64,000 nt of DNA from Pseudomonas fragi (GCF_025426255.1 NZ_CP104861.1:806001-870000); one strand, 5' to 3'. Counted from the first letter of the stretch, positions 35,401 to 45,083 are shown. Notes: a model not told the origin generated them from the letters alone. Translations and numbers: made by a program.

Positions 35401-36495
35401 ATGACGCCTCTAGAACGATATCAAGTTGATCTGAAACGCCCGGACTTCTTCCACGATGCCGCCCAGGAAAACGCTGTGCGCCATCTGCAGCGTCTGTACG
35501 ACGATCTCGTCGCTGCCTCCCAGAGCAAGCCTGGCGTCTTCGGCAAGCTGTTCGGCAAAAAAGACCGAGCGCCGGTTAAAGGCATTTATTTCTGGGGCGG
35601 TGTGGGCCGGGGTAAAACCTATCTGGTTGATACGTTCTTTGATGCCTTGCCGTTCAAGGACAAAGTGCGCACTCACTTCCACCGCTTCATGAAGCGCGTG
35701 CACGAAGAAATGCGCACCCTCAATGGCGAAAAGAACCCGCTGACCATCATCGCCAAGCGTTTCTCCGATGAAGCGCGAGTGATTTGCTTTGACGAATTCT
35801 TTGTGTCGGATATTACCGATGCCATGATTCTCGGCACCTTGATGGAAGAGCTGTTCAAAAACGGCGTAACGCTGGTTGCGACGTCCAACATCGTGCCAGA
35901 CGGTCTGTACAAAGACGGCTTGCAGCGTGCGCGCTTCTTGCCGGCCATTGCACTGATCAAGCAGAACACCGAAATCGTTAACGTCGACAGCGGTGTTGAC
36001 TACCGTCTGCGTCACCTCGAGCAGGCAGAGTTGTTCCACTTCCCGTTGGATGAAGCCTCCGAGAAGAGCCTGCGCGAAAGCTTCAAGGCGCTGACGCACA
36101 ATTCGACCCGGGCAATTGAAAACGACGATCTGATCATCGAAAATCGCACCATTCGCGCTCTTCGCACCTGCGATGACGTGGCCTGGTTCGACTTCCGTGA
36201 GCTGTGCGATGGCCCGCGCAGCCAGAATGACTACATCGAGCTTGGCAAAATCTTCAACGCCGTGATCCTCAGCGGTGTTGAACAGATGGACGTCAAAACC
36301 GACGACATCGCCCGACGCTTTATCAATATGGTCGACGAGTTCTATGACCGTAACGTCAAGCTGATCATCTCGGCACAAGTCGAGCTCAAGGATCTATATA
36401 CCGGCGGGCGCCTGAACTTCGAGTTCCAGCGCACCCTCAGCCGTTTGCTGGAAATGCAGTCCCACGAATACCTGACCCGGGCGCATAAACCTTAA
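35401..36495 (+). CDS. zapE: Cell division ATPase ZapE (AFG1/LACE1 family)
   Basis: This 364-residue AAA-like ATPase acts at the late Z-ring in E. coli. Walker A is GGVGRGKT (66-73) and Walker B is ICFDEFFVSDITDAM. The sensor region LVATSNIVPDGLY is also clear. There is no signal or membrane segment. It stands after its own short upstream gap, between the trpS terminator and a REP element. The gene symbol rests on family membership; its activity in Pseudomonas is inferred. Confidence 0.93.
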   Translation: MTPLERYQVDLKRPDFFHDAAQENAVRHLQRLYDDLVAASQSKPGVFGKLFGKKDRAPVKGIYFWGGVGRGKTYLVDTFFDALPFKDKVRTHFHRFMKRVHEEMRTLNGEKNPLTIIAKRFSDEARVICFDEFFVSDITDAMILGTLMEELFKNGVTLVATSNIVPDGLYKDGLQRARFLPAIALIKQNTEIVNVDSGVDYRLRHLEQAELFHFPLDEASEKSLRESFKALTHNSTRAIENDDLIIENRTIRALRTCDDVAWFDFRELCDGPRSQNDYIELGKIFNAVILSGVEQMDVKTDDIARRFINMVDEFYDRNVKLIISAQVELKDLYTGGRLNFEFQRTLSRLLEMQSHEYLTRAHKP

Positions 36496-36501
36496 TAGCC
36501 C

Positions 36502-36559
36502 GTGGGAGTGAGCCTGCTTGCGAAGTTCTTGTGATCTTCGCGAGCAGGCTCGCTCCCGC
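36502..36559. repeat. REPIN (paired REP)
   Basis: The left arm GTGGGAGTGAGCCTGCTTGC has two changes from the consensus and the right arm GCGAGCAGGCTCGCTCCCGC one. They face each other around about 18 bases, between zapE and the asparaginase gene. Confidence 0.85.
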
Positions 36560-36565
36560 TTGCTT

Positions 36566-37573
36566 TCAGGTTTCGGCTGCCTTGAACCCCAGTCGCTGCA
36601 GGTGTTTGCCGACTTCTCGGCCAAGCCCTGAACCTATCAGTAGCCAGATCAGGATGCGCGCCTTGTATGGGCACAAAAGCCCGCACATCACCGCTCCGCG
36701 GTCGGTCAGGTCCAACTCGCTGCCGATAAACCCGCAAGACGCCTCGGCAGTCGAGCCTGAACCGGTTCGGGTGCCCACCAGAACCGGAATCTCCGTGGTG
36801 ATCTGGTCAATCAGGTCTGCCCATTCGACACTTACGTTTCCGGCCCCGAAAGCGCTAACGACCAGCGCGTCATACCCCAGGGCAAGCACGTGTTCCAGTA
36901 GCACCGTATCGGCTGACAGCGATGCCTGCAGCAGTGCGACCTTGTGATGAATTGAGCGGGGTATGGGCAGCACTGTTCGTGCACACGCTTTGCGCAGATA
37001 GCAGGCACGGTGTTCGATCATCACCCCTGCGGGCCCGAAAAGCGGCGAACTAAAAGCCTCCAGTGCCATTGATGAACATTTGCGTACATGTTGCGCCTGA
37101 TGAATCTGGGCGTTCATCACCACTAACACCCCACGCTTGCGACTGTGAGTGTCGAGCGCAACCCTGGAGGCGTCCAGCAGGTTGGCAGGGCCGTCCGGGC
37201 TCGGCTGATCGCTGGAGCGCATGGCACCGGTCAACACCAGCGGCACATCGGCGTTCCAGAGCAGATCCAGGAAAAATGCGCTTTCTTCCAGTGTGTCAGT
37301 GCCTTGGGTTATCACGATACCTTGCGCGCCCAGCTTCACTTGGTCCTGGGCCCAGATCAGCACCTCAAGCAGCAAGTTGAAACACAGAGATGCACTCGGC
37401 ACCAGGCACAGAGTTTCGATGCGTACATCCAGCCCCTCGTGCAGCTGCGCCATACCGCTGAACAGGGCTTCGCCGGCCTTGGTTCCAGGTTGTGTGGCGC
37501 GCATGCTCACGGTGCCACCCAGGGCGCCGATGGCGAGAATAGGCAGGGTGGTGTGGTTGAGTTTCTGCGGCAT
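36566..37573 (-). CDS. Asparaginase/glutaminase family protein
   Basis: This 335-residue enzyme of the bacterial L-asparaginase family hydrolyses asparagine or glutamine to the acid and ammonia. The first catalytic threonine is in GALGGTVSM, where most relatives have GGTI, and the second set is in TQGTDTLEE. The start at 37573 has GGAGGT upstream; the longer frame is ignored. There is no signal peptide, which points to a cytoplasmic type I-like enzyme. It lies just downstream of the GlxA-type regulator gene on the same strand. Confidence 0.87.
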   Translation of the reverse strand: MPQKLNHTTLPILAIGALGGTVSMRATQPGTKAGEALFSGMAQLHEGLDVRIETLCLVPSASLCFNLLLEVLIWAQDQVKLGAQGIVITQGTDTLEESAFFLDLLWNADVPLVLTGAMRSSDQPSPDGPANLLDASRVALDTHSRKRGVLVVMNAQIHQAQHVRKCSSMALEAFSSPLFGPAGVMIEHRACYLRKACARTVLPIPRSIHHKVALLQASLSADTVLLEHVLALGYDALVVSAFGAGNVSVEWADLIDQITTEIPVLVGTRTGSGSTAEASCGFIGSELDLTDRGAVMCGLLCPYKARILIWLLIGSGLGREVGKHLQRLGFKAAET

Positions 37574-37723
37574 GATGGATACCTCCGCCGGGAGCCGGTC
37601 AAACCTCTTTTTGTTATTGCCCTCTGTGGAGGGCGTTTTCATCAGAGGCTTTTCGGTAGGGCGGAGGAATCAGATTGTTCCGTTTGGCGTGTAGGTCAAC
37701 GCTGTAAATTAAACAGACCTGAT

Positions 37724-38725
37724 TTACGCCGCTTGCAGGAACTGTTGACGATATTGGTTCGGTGACAGCTCGGTGTGTTGGCGAAACAGCCGTGCAAAGA
37801 AGCTTGCGTCGTCATAGCCCACATCGTAACTGATGGTCTTGATGCTTTTGCGCGAGGCCGAGAGCAGGCCCTTGGCGGTTTCTATGCGCAGGCGTTGCAG
37901 GTAGTGCAAGGGTTTGTCACCCGTGGCCATCTGAAAGCGGCGCATGAAATTACGGATGCTCATGCCGTGTTCGCGAGCGACGTCTTCGAAGCGGAATTTG
38001 TCGGCGAAGTGGTCTTCGAGCCAATGCTGGATTTGCAGAATGATCACGTCCTGGTGCAGCTTTTGGCCGCCAAAGCCAATGCGTCCAGGGGTGTAGTTGC
38101 GCTGCACTTCGTAAAGAATGTCGCGGGCCACGGCCTGGGCGATGTTGGCGCCGCAGAAACGCTCGATCAGATAAATGTAGAGGTCGCAGGCTGAGGTCGG
38201 ACCGCCGGCGCAGTAGAGATTGTCTGCGTCGGTAATGTGTTTGTCCTGGTTGAGTTGCACCAGCGGATAGCGCTTGGCGAACGTGTCGAAAAAGCGCCAG
38301 TAGGTGGTGGCCTCTTTGCCGTCGAGCAACCCGGCTTCGGCGAGCCAGAATACGCCGGTGGCCTCTGCGCACAAGACGGCGCCACGAGCATGCTGTTCGC
38401 GCAGCCACGGCAGAACTTGCGGATAACGCTGGCAGATAGTGCCGAAATCCTCCCCGAAGGCCGGGAGGATGATGATATCGGTGTCCTCCAGGCCGCCATC
38501 GACGGGGAGTACAACGTCGCTGAAGCTGATCGCGGGTTTGCCGTCAGGGCTGACCAGGCGTGTTTCGAAGGTGGGGGTGAGCCCTCGGCCCAGTTGCTTG
38601 CCGTGACGCAGGCTGGCGAGATGAAAGAAGTCCTTGGCATGCATCAGGGTCGAGGCGAATACCCGATCGATGGCCAAAATGCTGACACGCCGCAGGGGCG
38701 TGGAGAGTTGAGTAGACATAGACAT
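37724..38725 (-). CDS. GlxA-family transcriptional regulator (DJ-1/PfpI plus AraC)
   Basis: This 333-residue regulator has an N-terminal amidase-like DJ-1/PfpI domain (ILAIDRVFASTLMHAKDFFH, with a cysteine in GAVLCAEATG) and a C-terminal AraC helix-turn-helix (DVAREHGMSIRNFMRRF and the second YDVGYDDASFFARLFRQHT). Such proteins control nitrogen-compound use. The asparaginase gene follows on the same strand, so it is a plausible target. Two ATGs (38725, 38719) are possible and neither has a clear ribosome site. Confidence 0.87.
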   Translation of the reverse strand: MSMSTQLSTPLRRVSILAIDRVFASTLMHAKDFFHLASLRHGKQLGRGLTPTFETRLVSPDGKPAISFSDVVLPVDGGLEDTDIIILPAFGEDFGTICQRYPQVLPWLREQHARGAVLCAEATGVFWLAEAGLLDGKEATTYWRFFDTFAKRYPLVQLNQDKHITDADNLYCAGGPTSACDLYIYLIERFCGANIAQAVARDILYEVQRNYTPGRIGFGGQKLHQDVIILQIQHWLEDHFADKFRFEDVAREHGMSIRNFMRRFQMATGDKPLHYLQRLRIETAKGLLSASRKSIKTISYDVGYDDASFFARLFRQHTELSPNQYRQQFLQAA

Positions 38726-38829
38726 TTTTGATTATTCTTATAGGTTAAATTGGTCAACTTACGGCTGGATCGTCTTATTTTTTTTCCTGTGTGTCTAGGG
38801 GTAAGGGCGGTTGCTTGTGCTTTTGCTTC

Positions 38830-38852
38830 TGTGGGAGCGGGCTGGCTCGCGA
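38830..38852. repeat. Degenerate single REP
   Basis: TGTGGGAGCGGGCTGGCTCGC differs from the REP consensus by a few bases and has no good partner arm nearby. It sits between the glxA-type gene and the aldo/keto reductase gene. Confidence 0.6.
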
Positions 38853-38888
38853 CTCAGGCCCGCCCCAGCAGGGAGTAAGGCGGTTTGT

Positions 38889-39929
38889 TTAAGGCGCCGG
38901 GTTTGGCTGTTCCTTGTGGATCGCTTCGATGCCGGCGAGCACTTCATCGGACAATTTCAGGCTGAAACTGTCGATATTGCTTTTGAGCTGCGCCATCGTC
39001 GTCGCGCCAATAATGTTGCTGGTGACGAACGGTTGTTGCGTGACATAGGCCAAGGCCATTTGCGCCGGGTCCAGGCCATGTTCGCGGGCTAATGCGACAT
39101 AACGCTCGCTGGCAGCCACGGCTTGCGGGTTTGAATAGCGCGAGAAGCGGCTGTAGAGGCTCAGGCGGCCCTTTGGCGGTTGTGCGCCGCCACTGTATTT
39201 GCCTGAGAGCATGCCGAACGCCAGGGGCGAATAGGCGAGCAGGCCGCATTGTTCGCGAATGGCAATTTCCGCCAGGCCGACTTCAAAGCTGCGGTTGAGC
39301 AGGTTATAGGGGTTCTGGATCGAAACGGCGCGTGGCCAGCCACGGCTTTCGGCCAGCTGCAAAAACTTCATGGTGGCCCACGGCGTTTCATTTGACAGGC
39401 CTATGTGGCGGATTTTGCCGGCCTTGACCTGTTCGTCCAGCGCTTCGAGGGTGTCTTCCAGAGGGGTGAAGTCTTCGTCGGCGTTGTGCTTGTAGCCAAG
39501 CTGGCCGAAAAAGTTGGTGCTGCGCTCGGGCCAATGCAGCTGGTAAAGGTCGATCCAGTCGGTTTGCAGGCGTTTGAGGCTGGCGTCCAGGGCTTGCACG
39601 ATATGGGTGCGGTTATGCTTGAGGCTGCCGTCACGGATGTAGTCGATACCATTGCCGGGACCAGCGATCTTGCTGGCCAGTACCCAATCGGCACGATCGC
39701 CGCGTTCCTTGAACCAGTTACCGATATAGCGCTCGGTAGTGGCATAGGTTTCGGCCTTGGGCGGGACCGGGTACATCTCGGCGGTATCGATAAAATTGAT
39801 GTTGGCGTTTTTTGCGTATTCGATCTGCTCGAAGGCTTCAGCCTGGGTGTTCTGCTCGCCCCAGGTCATGGTCCCGAGGGCGATTGCGCTTACGTCCAGA
39901 TCGGTTCGGCCCAGCTTGCGATAGTCCAT
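38889..39929 (-). CDS. Aldo/keto reductase (Tas-like)
   Basis: This 346-residue NADP(H)-dependent aldo/keto reductase matches E. coli Tas in length and opening (MDYRKLGRTDLDVSAIALGT). The catalytic tetrad can be placed in NFIDTAEMYP (Asp, Tyr), VLASKIAG (Lys) and YQLHWPER (His). The NADP-binding end is around NIIGATTMAQLKSN. AAGGAGCACC precedes the start. It is the last of three genes inserted between zapE and rplM. Confidence 0.9.
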   Translation of the reverse strand: MDYRKLGRTDLDVSAIALGTMTWGEQNTQAEAFEQIEYAKNANINFIDTAEMYPVPPKAETYATTERYIGNWFKERGDRADWVLASKIAGPGNGIDYIRDGSLKHNRTHIVQALDASLKRLQTDWIDLYQLHWPERSTNFFGQLGYKHNADEDFTPLEDTLEALDEQVKAGKIRHIGLSNETPWATMKFLQLAESRGWPRAVSIQNPYNLLNRSFEVGLAEIAIREQCGLLAYSPLAFGMLSGKYSGGAQPPKGRLSLYSRFSRYSNPQAVAASERYVALAREHGLDPAQMALAYVTQQPFVTSNIIGATTMAQLKSNIDSFSLKLSDEVLAGIEAIHKEQPNPAP

Positions 39930-40105
39930 CGGGTGCTCCTTCGGGTAAACAAACATAAAAGCAGGTTGTAATTTTTTGCGCAATCTGGATAATTGCCGTC
40001 CTCTTTCTGCGGTGGAAGTGATGCGCCGCCCGCCGAAGAATCTTGCCGTTGAACGGACGCGCTGACCCGAGCCCCCGATAGCGTCTGTATCCGGCTGCCT
40101 TTGAC

Positions 40106-40134
40106 TTGTCAAAGTACGCACTATTCAGTAAGAT
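40106..40134 (+). promoter_or_regulatory. Promoter of rplM-rpsI
   Basis: TTGTCA (40106-40111) and TAAGAT (40129-40134) are separated by 17 bases, a good sigma-70 layout, about 35 bases before the rplM start. No operator was recognised. Confidence 0.65.
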
Positions 40135-40175
40135 CCGCCGTCTAATTTACAGGGCGGCCCCTGAGGCTATAAAGA

Positions 40176-40604
40176 ATGAAAACTTTTACTGCTAAACCGG
40201 AAACAGTTACGCGCGACTGGTTTGTCGTCGACGCTGCTGGCCAGACACTGGGTCGTCTGGCCACCGAAATCGCGAGCCGTCTGCGTGGCAAGCACAAGCC
40301 TGAATACACTCCGCACGTTGACACCGGTGACTACATCGTTGTTATCAATGCCGAGCAGATTCGTGTCACTGGTGCTAAAACCACTGACAAAATGTACTAC
40401 TCTCACTCCGGTTTCCCGGGCGGGATTAAGTCGATCAACTTCGAAAAGCTGATCGCCAAAGCTCCTGAACGCGTGATCGAGACCGCGGTTAAAGGCATGC
40501 TGCCTAAAAACCCGCTGGGTCGCGACATGTACCGTAAGCTGAAAGTCTATGCGGGCGCTGTACACCCTCATACTGCTCAGCAGCCCCAAGAACTGAAGTT
40601 TTAA
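40176..40604 (+). CDS. rplM: 50S ribosomal protein L13
   Basis: This 142-residue ribosomal protein assembles early on 23S rRNA. The family landmarks [19 protein letters not shown] and [19 protein letters not shown] are present. It opens the L13-S9 operon as in most bacteria, with rpsI 14 bases on. Confidence 0.98.
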   Translation: MKTFTAKPETVTRDWFVVDAAGQTLGRLATEIASRLRGKHKPEYTPHVDTGDYIVVINAEQIRVTGAKTTDKMYYSHSGFPGGIKSINFEKLIAKAPERVIETAVKGMLPKNPLGRDMYRKLKVYAGAVHPHTAQQPQELKF

Positions 40605-40618
40605 CGGAATAGTTCATT

Positions 40619-41011
40619 ATGTCGGCGACTCAAAACTACGGCACTGGCCGTCGTAAAACCGCAACTGCACGCGTTTTCCTGCGTCCAGGTACCGGTAACA
40701 TCTCGATCAACAACCGCACTCTGGAGAATTTCTTCGGTCGCGAAACTGCCCGCATGGTAGTTCGTCAGCCGTTGGAACTGACTGAGACTGTCGAGAAATT
40801 CGACATCTACGTCACCGTGATCGGTGGTGGTGTAAGTGGTCAAGCTGGCGCAATCCGCCACGGTATCACTCGTGCACTGATGCAGTATGACGAAACCCTG
40901 CGTGGCGCTCTGCGCAAAGCTGGCTTCGTTACTCGCGATGCTCGTGAAGTTGAACGTAAGAAAGTCGGTCTGCGTAAAGCGCGTAAGCGTCCGCAGTACT
41001 CGAAGCGTTAA
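40619..41011 (+). CDS. rpsI: 30S ribosomal protein S9
   Basis: This 130-residue small-subunit protein has the typical opening [18 protein letters not shown] and the conserved C-terminal tail [11 protein letters not shown] that reaches the P-site. It ends at a clear terminator. Confidence 0.98.
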   Translation: MSATQNYGTGRRKTATARVFLRPGTGNISINNRTLENFFGRETARMVVRQPLELTETVEKFDIYVTVIGGGVSGQAGAIRHGITRALMQYDETLRGALRKAGFVTRDAREVERKKVGLRKARKRPQYSKR

Positions 41012-41026
41012 TTCGCAGCTTCGTTC

Positions 41027-41063
41027 AAAAAAGCCCAGTCTCCTTCGGAGCTGGGCTTTTTTT
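41027..41063 (+). terminator. Terminator after rpsI
   Basis: AAAAAAGCCCAGTC..GAGCTGGGCTTTTTTT forms a hairpin with a T run, 15 bases past the rpsI stop. Confidence 0.9.
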
Positions 41064-41264
41064 ATGGGTGATGATTTCTTGGTGTGACAACTTGCCACAT
41101 CCAGCAAACGCCTATACTACAAGGCTTGTAGCCGCCCCAGAGCGGTAATTACCTTGTAAGACTAGGGGCTTTTCATTACCATTCTGCAAAATTTTTATAA
41201 GTTCAGATGCAAATTTAGTAGATGCCTGATTTAACAGGCCACAAAGCTGATGGGAGAGGACTGA

Positions 41265-41864
41265 ATGAGCAATGACGGCGTAAATGTCGGCCGGCGTCGC
41301 TTCCTCGTAGCAGCCACATCCGTGGTGGGTGCTGCAGGAGCGGTGGGGGCGGCGGTCCCGTTCGTGGGGTCGTGGTTTCCCAGTGCCAAGGCAAAAGCCG
41401 CGGGCGCACCGGTAAAAGTGAATATTGCAAAGATCGAGCCAGGGCAGCAGATGATTGCTGAGTGGCGTGGTCAGCCTGTATTCATTGTCCGCCGCACCGA
41501 GGAAATCCTGGCGAATCTGAAAAAGATTGAAGGGCAGCTAGCTGATCCTGAGTCCTTGAGTTCTGATCAACCTGAAAACTCAAAAAACGAGTGGCGGTCT
41601 ATCAAGCCAGAAGTTTTGGTGTTGATCGGTATTTGTACTCACCTGGGTTGCTCGCCTACTTTCCGTCCGGAGGTCGCACCTGTCGACCTGGGCAAGGATT
41701 GGGTCGGGGGTTATTTCTGCCCTTGTCATGGTTCGCACTATGACCTGGCCGGCCGCGTCTACAAGTCGCAACCTGCGCCGCTGAACCTGCCAGTGCCTCC
41801 TTACTACTATGTAGATGGCAGTGACAGCATCATTGTCGTTGGCCTTGAAGGGGAGAGCGCGTAA
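41265..41864 (+). CDS. petA: Ubiquinol-cytochrome c reductase Rieske subunit
   Basis: This is the iron-sulfur subunit of the bc1 complex, 199 residues. A twin-arginine signal and anchor occupy the start (GRRRFLVAATS). The [2Fe-2S] ligands lie in CTHLGC and CPCHGSHYD. GGGAGAGGA precedes the start. The stop overlaps the cytochrome b start by one base, showing one operon. The 253-base gap upstream should hold the promoter, but no firm -35/-10 pair was picked. Confidence 0.97.
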   Translation: MSNDGVNVGRRRFLVAATSVVGAAGAVGAAVPFVGSWFPSAKAKAAGAPVKVNIAKIEPGQQMIAEWRGQPVFIVRRTEEILANLKKIEGQLADPESLSSDQPENSKNEWRSIKPEVLVLIGICTHLGCSPTFRPEVAPVDLGKDWVGGYFCPCHGSHYDLAGRVYKSQPAPLNLPVPPYYYVDGSDSIIVVGLEGESA

Positions 41865-43075
41865 TGAGCAAGTTCATGGATTGGGTAGATGCCCGCTTCC
41901 CCGCTACCAAGATGTGGGAAGACCATCTCAGCAAGTATTACGCGCCGAAGAACTTCAACTTCTTCTACTTTTTTGGCTCCCTCGCATTGCTCGTTCTGGT
42001 TAACCAGATCGTTACCGGTGTGTGGCTGACCATGAGCTACACGCCGTCGGCAGAAGAAGCTTTTGCTTCTGTCGAATACATCATGCGTGACGTTGAATAC
42101 GGCTCCATTTTGCGCTATCTGCACTCAACGGGTGCGTCGGCGTTCTTTATTGTCGTGTATCTGCACATGTTCCGTGGCTTGCTCTACGGCTCGTACCAGA
42201 AGCCGCGTGAGCTGGTCTGGCTGTTCGGCATGATGATTTATCTGGCGCTCATGGCTGAAGCCTTCATGGGCTACCTGCTGCCTTGGGGTCAAATGTCCTA
42301 CTGGGGCGCCCAGGTGATCATCTCGCTGTTCGGTGCGATTCCGGTTATCGGTAACGACCTGACCCAGTGGATTCGTGGTGACTACCTGATTTCCGGTATT
42401 ACCCTGAACCGCTTCTTTGCCTTGCACGTGGTGGCCTTGCCTATCGTGATTCTGGGTCTGGTAGTGCTGCACGTTCTGGCCTTGCACGAAGTCGGGTCCA
42501 ACAACCCGGACGGCGTGGACATTAAAAAGCATAAAGACGAAAACGGCGTACCGCTGGATGGCATTCCCTTCCACCCGTACTACACCGTGAAAGATATCGT
42601 CGGCGTGGTGGTGTTCCTGTTTATCTTCTGCTCGATTGTGTTCTTCTTCCCGGAAATGGGTGGTTACTTCCTGGAAAAACCGAACTTTGAACAGGCTAAC
42701 GCCTTTAAAACGCCGGAACACATTGCGCCTGTCTGGTACTTCACACCGTTCTACGCGATCTTGCGAGCCATCCCGGACAAGCTGCTTGGCGTCATTGCCA
42801 TGGGCGCCGCGATTGCCGTTCTGTTCGTGCTGCCTTGGCTTGACCGCAGCCCTGTTAAATCCATGCGCTACAAAGGCTGGATGAGCAAGGTGTGGCTGTG
42901 GGTGTTCTGCATCTCGTTCGTGATTCTGGGCGTGCTGGGTGTACTGGCGCCAACCCCGGGCCGTACGCTGCTGTCGCAAGTGTGTACGTTCCTGTACTTC
43001 GCTTACTTCATTCTGATGCCGTTCTACACCAGGCTTGAGAAGACCAAACCGGTTCCGGAAAGGGTGACTGGCTGA
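41864..43075 (+). CDS. petB: Cytochrome b of the bc1 complex
   Basis: This 403-residue membrane subunit holds the two b hemes and both quinone sites. Helix segments with heme histidines include LHSTGASAFFIVVYLHMFRG and RFFALHVVALP. The PEWY equivalent of the Qo site lies in the IAPVWYFTP stretch, so the motif reads P-VWYF here. The chain is overlapped by petA and petC at its ends. Confidence 0.97.
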   Translation: MSKFMDWVDARFPATKMWEDHLSKYYAPKNFNFFYFFGSLALLVLVNQIVTGVWLTMSYTPSAEEAFASVEYIMRDVEYGSILRYLHSTGASAFFIVVYLHMFRGLLYGSYQKPRELVWLFGMMIYLALMAEAFMGYLLPWGQMSYWGAQVIISLFGAIPVIGNDLTQWIRGDYLISGITLNRFFALHVVALPIVILGLVVLHVLALHEVGSNNPDGVDIKKHKDENGVPLDGIPFHPYYTVKDIVGVVVFLFIFCSIVFFFPEMGGYFLEKPNFEQANAFKTPEHIAPVWYFTPFYAILRAIPDKLLGVIAMGAAIAVLFVLPWLDRSPVKSMRYKGWMSKVWLWVFCISFVILGVLGVLAPTPGRTLLSQVCTFLYFAYFILMPFYTRLEKTKPVPERVTG

Positions 43076-43854
43076 TGAAAAAGCTATTTGCTGTATTGAT
43101 GCTTGCGGTGATGCCTGTGTTCTCCTTCGCGGCTGAACAGGGTGTGCACCTCGACAAGGTCGACATCGATGTTTCTGACAAGGCTGCCATGCAGGACGGC
43201 GCGCGTACGTTCGCCAACTACTGCATGGGCTGTCACAGCGCCAAGTTCCAGCGCTACGAGCGTGTAGCAGACGACCTGGGTATTCCCCATGAAGTCATGC
43301 TCGATAACCTGGTGTTCACCGGTGCCAAGATTGGCGACCACATGAACATCGGTATGCAGCCTGCTGACGCCAAGGCCTGGTTCGGTGCTGCACCGCCAGA
43401 CCTGACGCTGGTAGCTCGTGTACGTGGTACTGACTGGCTGTACAGCTACCTGCGTTCCTTCTATGAAGACCCGTCCCGCCCTTGGGGTGTGAACAACAAG
43501 GTCTTCCCGAACGTAGGTATGCCGAACGTTCTGGCGCCGCTGCAAGGTCGTCAGGTTGTAGGCTGCAAGCAAGTACAGATCGTCGAAGACGGCAAGAAGC
43601 AGTATGATCCGCTCACCGGCACACCTTTGACACATGAAGCGTGCGACCAGCTGACAGTGCTGCCAAAAACCGGCGCGCTGACTGAAGAGCAGTTCGATGA
43701 GAAGATCAAGAACCTTGTGACCTTCCTGGCCTACTCGGCCAACCCGGTGAAGCTGGAGCATCAGCGCATCGGTACTTACGTGCTGCTCTACCTGGCCTTC
43801 TTCTTTGTATTCGCTTATCTGCTCAAGCGCGAATACTGGAAAGATGTGCACTGA
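43075..43854 (+). CDS. petC: Cytochrome c1 of the bc1 complex
   Basis: This 259-residue precursor has a signal peptide (MKKLFAVLMLAVMPVFSFAA), the heme-binding CMGCH (50-54), a methionine-containing ligand region (MPNVLAP) and a C-terminal membrane anchor (LYLAFFFVFAYLLKREYWKD). It completes the petABC operon. Confidence 0.97.
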   Translation: MKKLFAVLMLAVMPVFSFAAEQGVHLDKVDIDVSDKAAMQDGARTFANYCMGCHSAKFQRYERVADDLGIPHEVMLDNLVFTGAKIGDHMNIGMQPADAKAWFGAAPPDLTLVARVRGTDWLYSYLRSFYEDPSRPWGVNNKVFPNVGMPNVLAPLQGRQVVGCKQVQIVEDGKKQYDPLTGTPLTHEACDQLTVLPKTGALTEEQFDEKIKNLVTFLAYSANPVKLEHQRIGTYVLLYLAFFFVFAYLLKREYWKDVH

Positions 43855-44040
43855 TATAGTTACACGCATTGCTGTTAATCGTGCGCGCCCGAGGGTGTCT
43901 CTGAAAAGGTAACAGTGCAGGACAAGTGGCAAGCGGGGTCCAACGACCTCGTTTGCCCAGGTTCTGCGGTTATCGGAGGCTTCCCTTGGGCGCGTTCGTT
44001 TTTCCGCTCCCGATAATTTCAACAAGCGAGGAGGACCGCC

Positions 44041-44658
44041 ATGGGCGTGACCAATCGGTTGGCCTGTTACTCCGACCCCGCCGACCACTATTCCCACCGA
44101 GTACGCATTGTGCTCGCAGAGAAAGGTGTCAGCGCCGAGATCATCAGTGTGGAGGCGGGCCGTCAGCCGCCGAAGCTGATCGAAGTGAACCCTTACGGCA
44201 GCCTGCCAACCCTGGTCGATCGTGACCTGGCGTTGTGGGAGTCGACTGTGGTGATGGAATATCTGGATGAGCGTTACCCGCATCCGCCGTTATTACCGGT
44301 TTATCCGGTGGCGAGGGCCAATAGCCGTCTGCTGATCCATCGCATTCAGCGCGACTGGTGTGGGCTGGTGGATTTGATTCTGGATTCGCGCACCAAAGAG
44401 CCTGCCCGTGTTCAAGCGCGCAAAGAGCTGCGTGAGAGCCTGACAGGTGTGTCTGCGTTATTTTCAGATAAACCTTTTTTCCTCAGTACCGAGCTAAGTC
44501 TGGTCGACTGCTGCCTATTGCCGATACTCTGGCGTTTGCCCATTCTGGGCATTGAATTGCCGCGGCCAGCCAAGCCGTTGCTCGATTATATGGAGCGCCA
44601 GTTTGCGCGTGAGACTTTCCAGGCGAGTTTGTCTGAAGTCGAACGCGACATGCGCTAA
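44041..44658 (+). CDS. sspA: Stringent starvation protein A
   Basis: This 205-residue glutathione-S-transferase-fold protein binds RNA polymerase and affects stress and virulence genes. The thioredoxin-like opening ([25 protein letters not shown]) and the [11 protein letters not shown] segment are present. It lacks the catalytic residues of GST enzymes, as usual. GAGGAGG lies upstream. It is followed after 17 bases by sspB. Confidence 0.95.
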   Translation: MGVTNRLACYSDPADHYSHRVRIVLAEKGVSAEIISVEAGRQPPKLIEVNPYGSLPTLVDRDLALWESTVVMEYLDERYPHPPLLPVYPVARANSRLLIHRIQRDWCGLVDLILDSRTKEPARVQARKELRESLTGVSALFSDKPFFLSTELSLVDCCLLPILWRLPILGIELPRPAKPLLDYMERQFARETFQASLSEVERDMR

Positions 44659-44675
44659 GGCTTTAGGAGCCCTCG

Positions 44676-45083
44676 ATGAATTCAAGTCGACCTTATCTGG
44701 TGCGTGCGCTGTATGAGTGGATCGTTGATAACGACTGCACTCCGCACATGCTGGTTAACTCTGACTACCCGAAGGTACAAGTGCCTGCGGGTTTTGCCAG
44801 TGACGGGCAGATTGTCCTGAATGTTTCGCCAACCGCCGTGCGTCAACTGCACATGGACAACGAAGCAGTGAGCTTTGAAGGGCGTTTTGGTGGTGTGCCA
44901 CACACGTTGTACGTGCCTATCCCTGCGATCTTGGGCGTTTACGCTCGAGAGAACGGCCAAGGCATGGTGTTTGACCTGGAAGAGCCTCTAGGGGGTGATG
45001 ACGAGGTTGAGCCGGATGACGATGGGCCGCAACCCGAGCCGCCGCGCCCTACGGGCCGGCCAAGCTTGAAAGTGGTCAAGTAA
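44676..45083 (+). CDS. sspB: ClpXP specificity factor SspB
   Basis: This 135-residue adaptor delivers ssrA-tagged proteins to ClpXP. The folded part is near 1-105 (YEWIVDNDCTPHMLVN, then FGGVPHTLYVPIPAILGVYA). An acidic linker (DDEVEPDDDGPQPEP) leads to the short C-terminal ClpX-binding tail RPSLKVVK. It ends at a terminator shared with the convergent dolP. Confidence 0.95.
   Translation: MNSSRPYLVRALYEWIVDNDCTPHMLVNSDYPKVQVPAGFASDGQIVLNVSPTAVRQLHMDNEAVSFEGRFGGVPHTLYVPIPAILGVYARENGQGMVFDLEEPLGGDDEVEPDDDGPQPEPPRPTGRPSLKVVK

Noticed and set aside
41092..41182. Candidate promoters before petA
   Set aside because: TTGCCA/TATACT has a 15-base spacer, and the other pair (TTGTAA/TACCAT) fits the consensus poorly.
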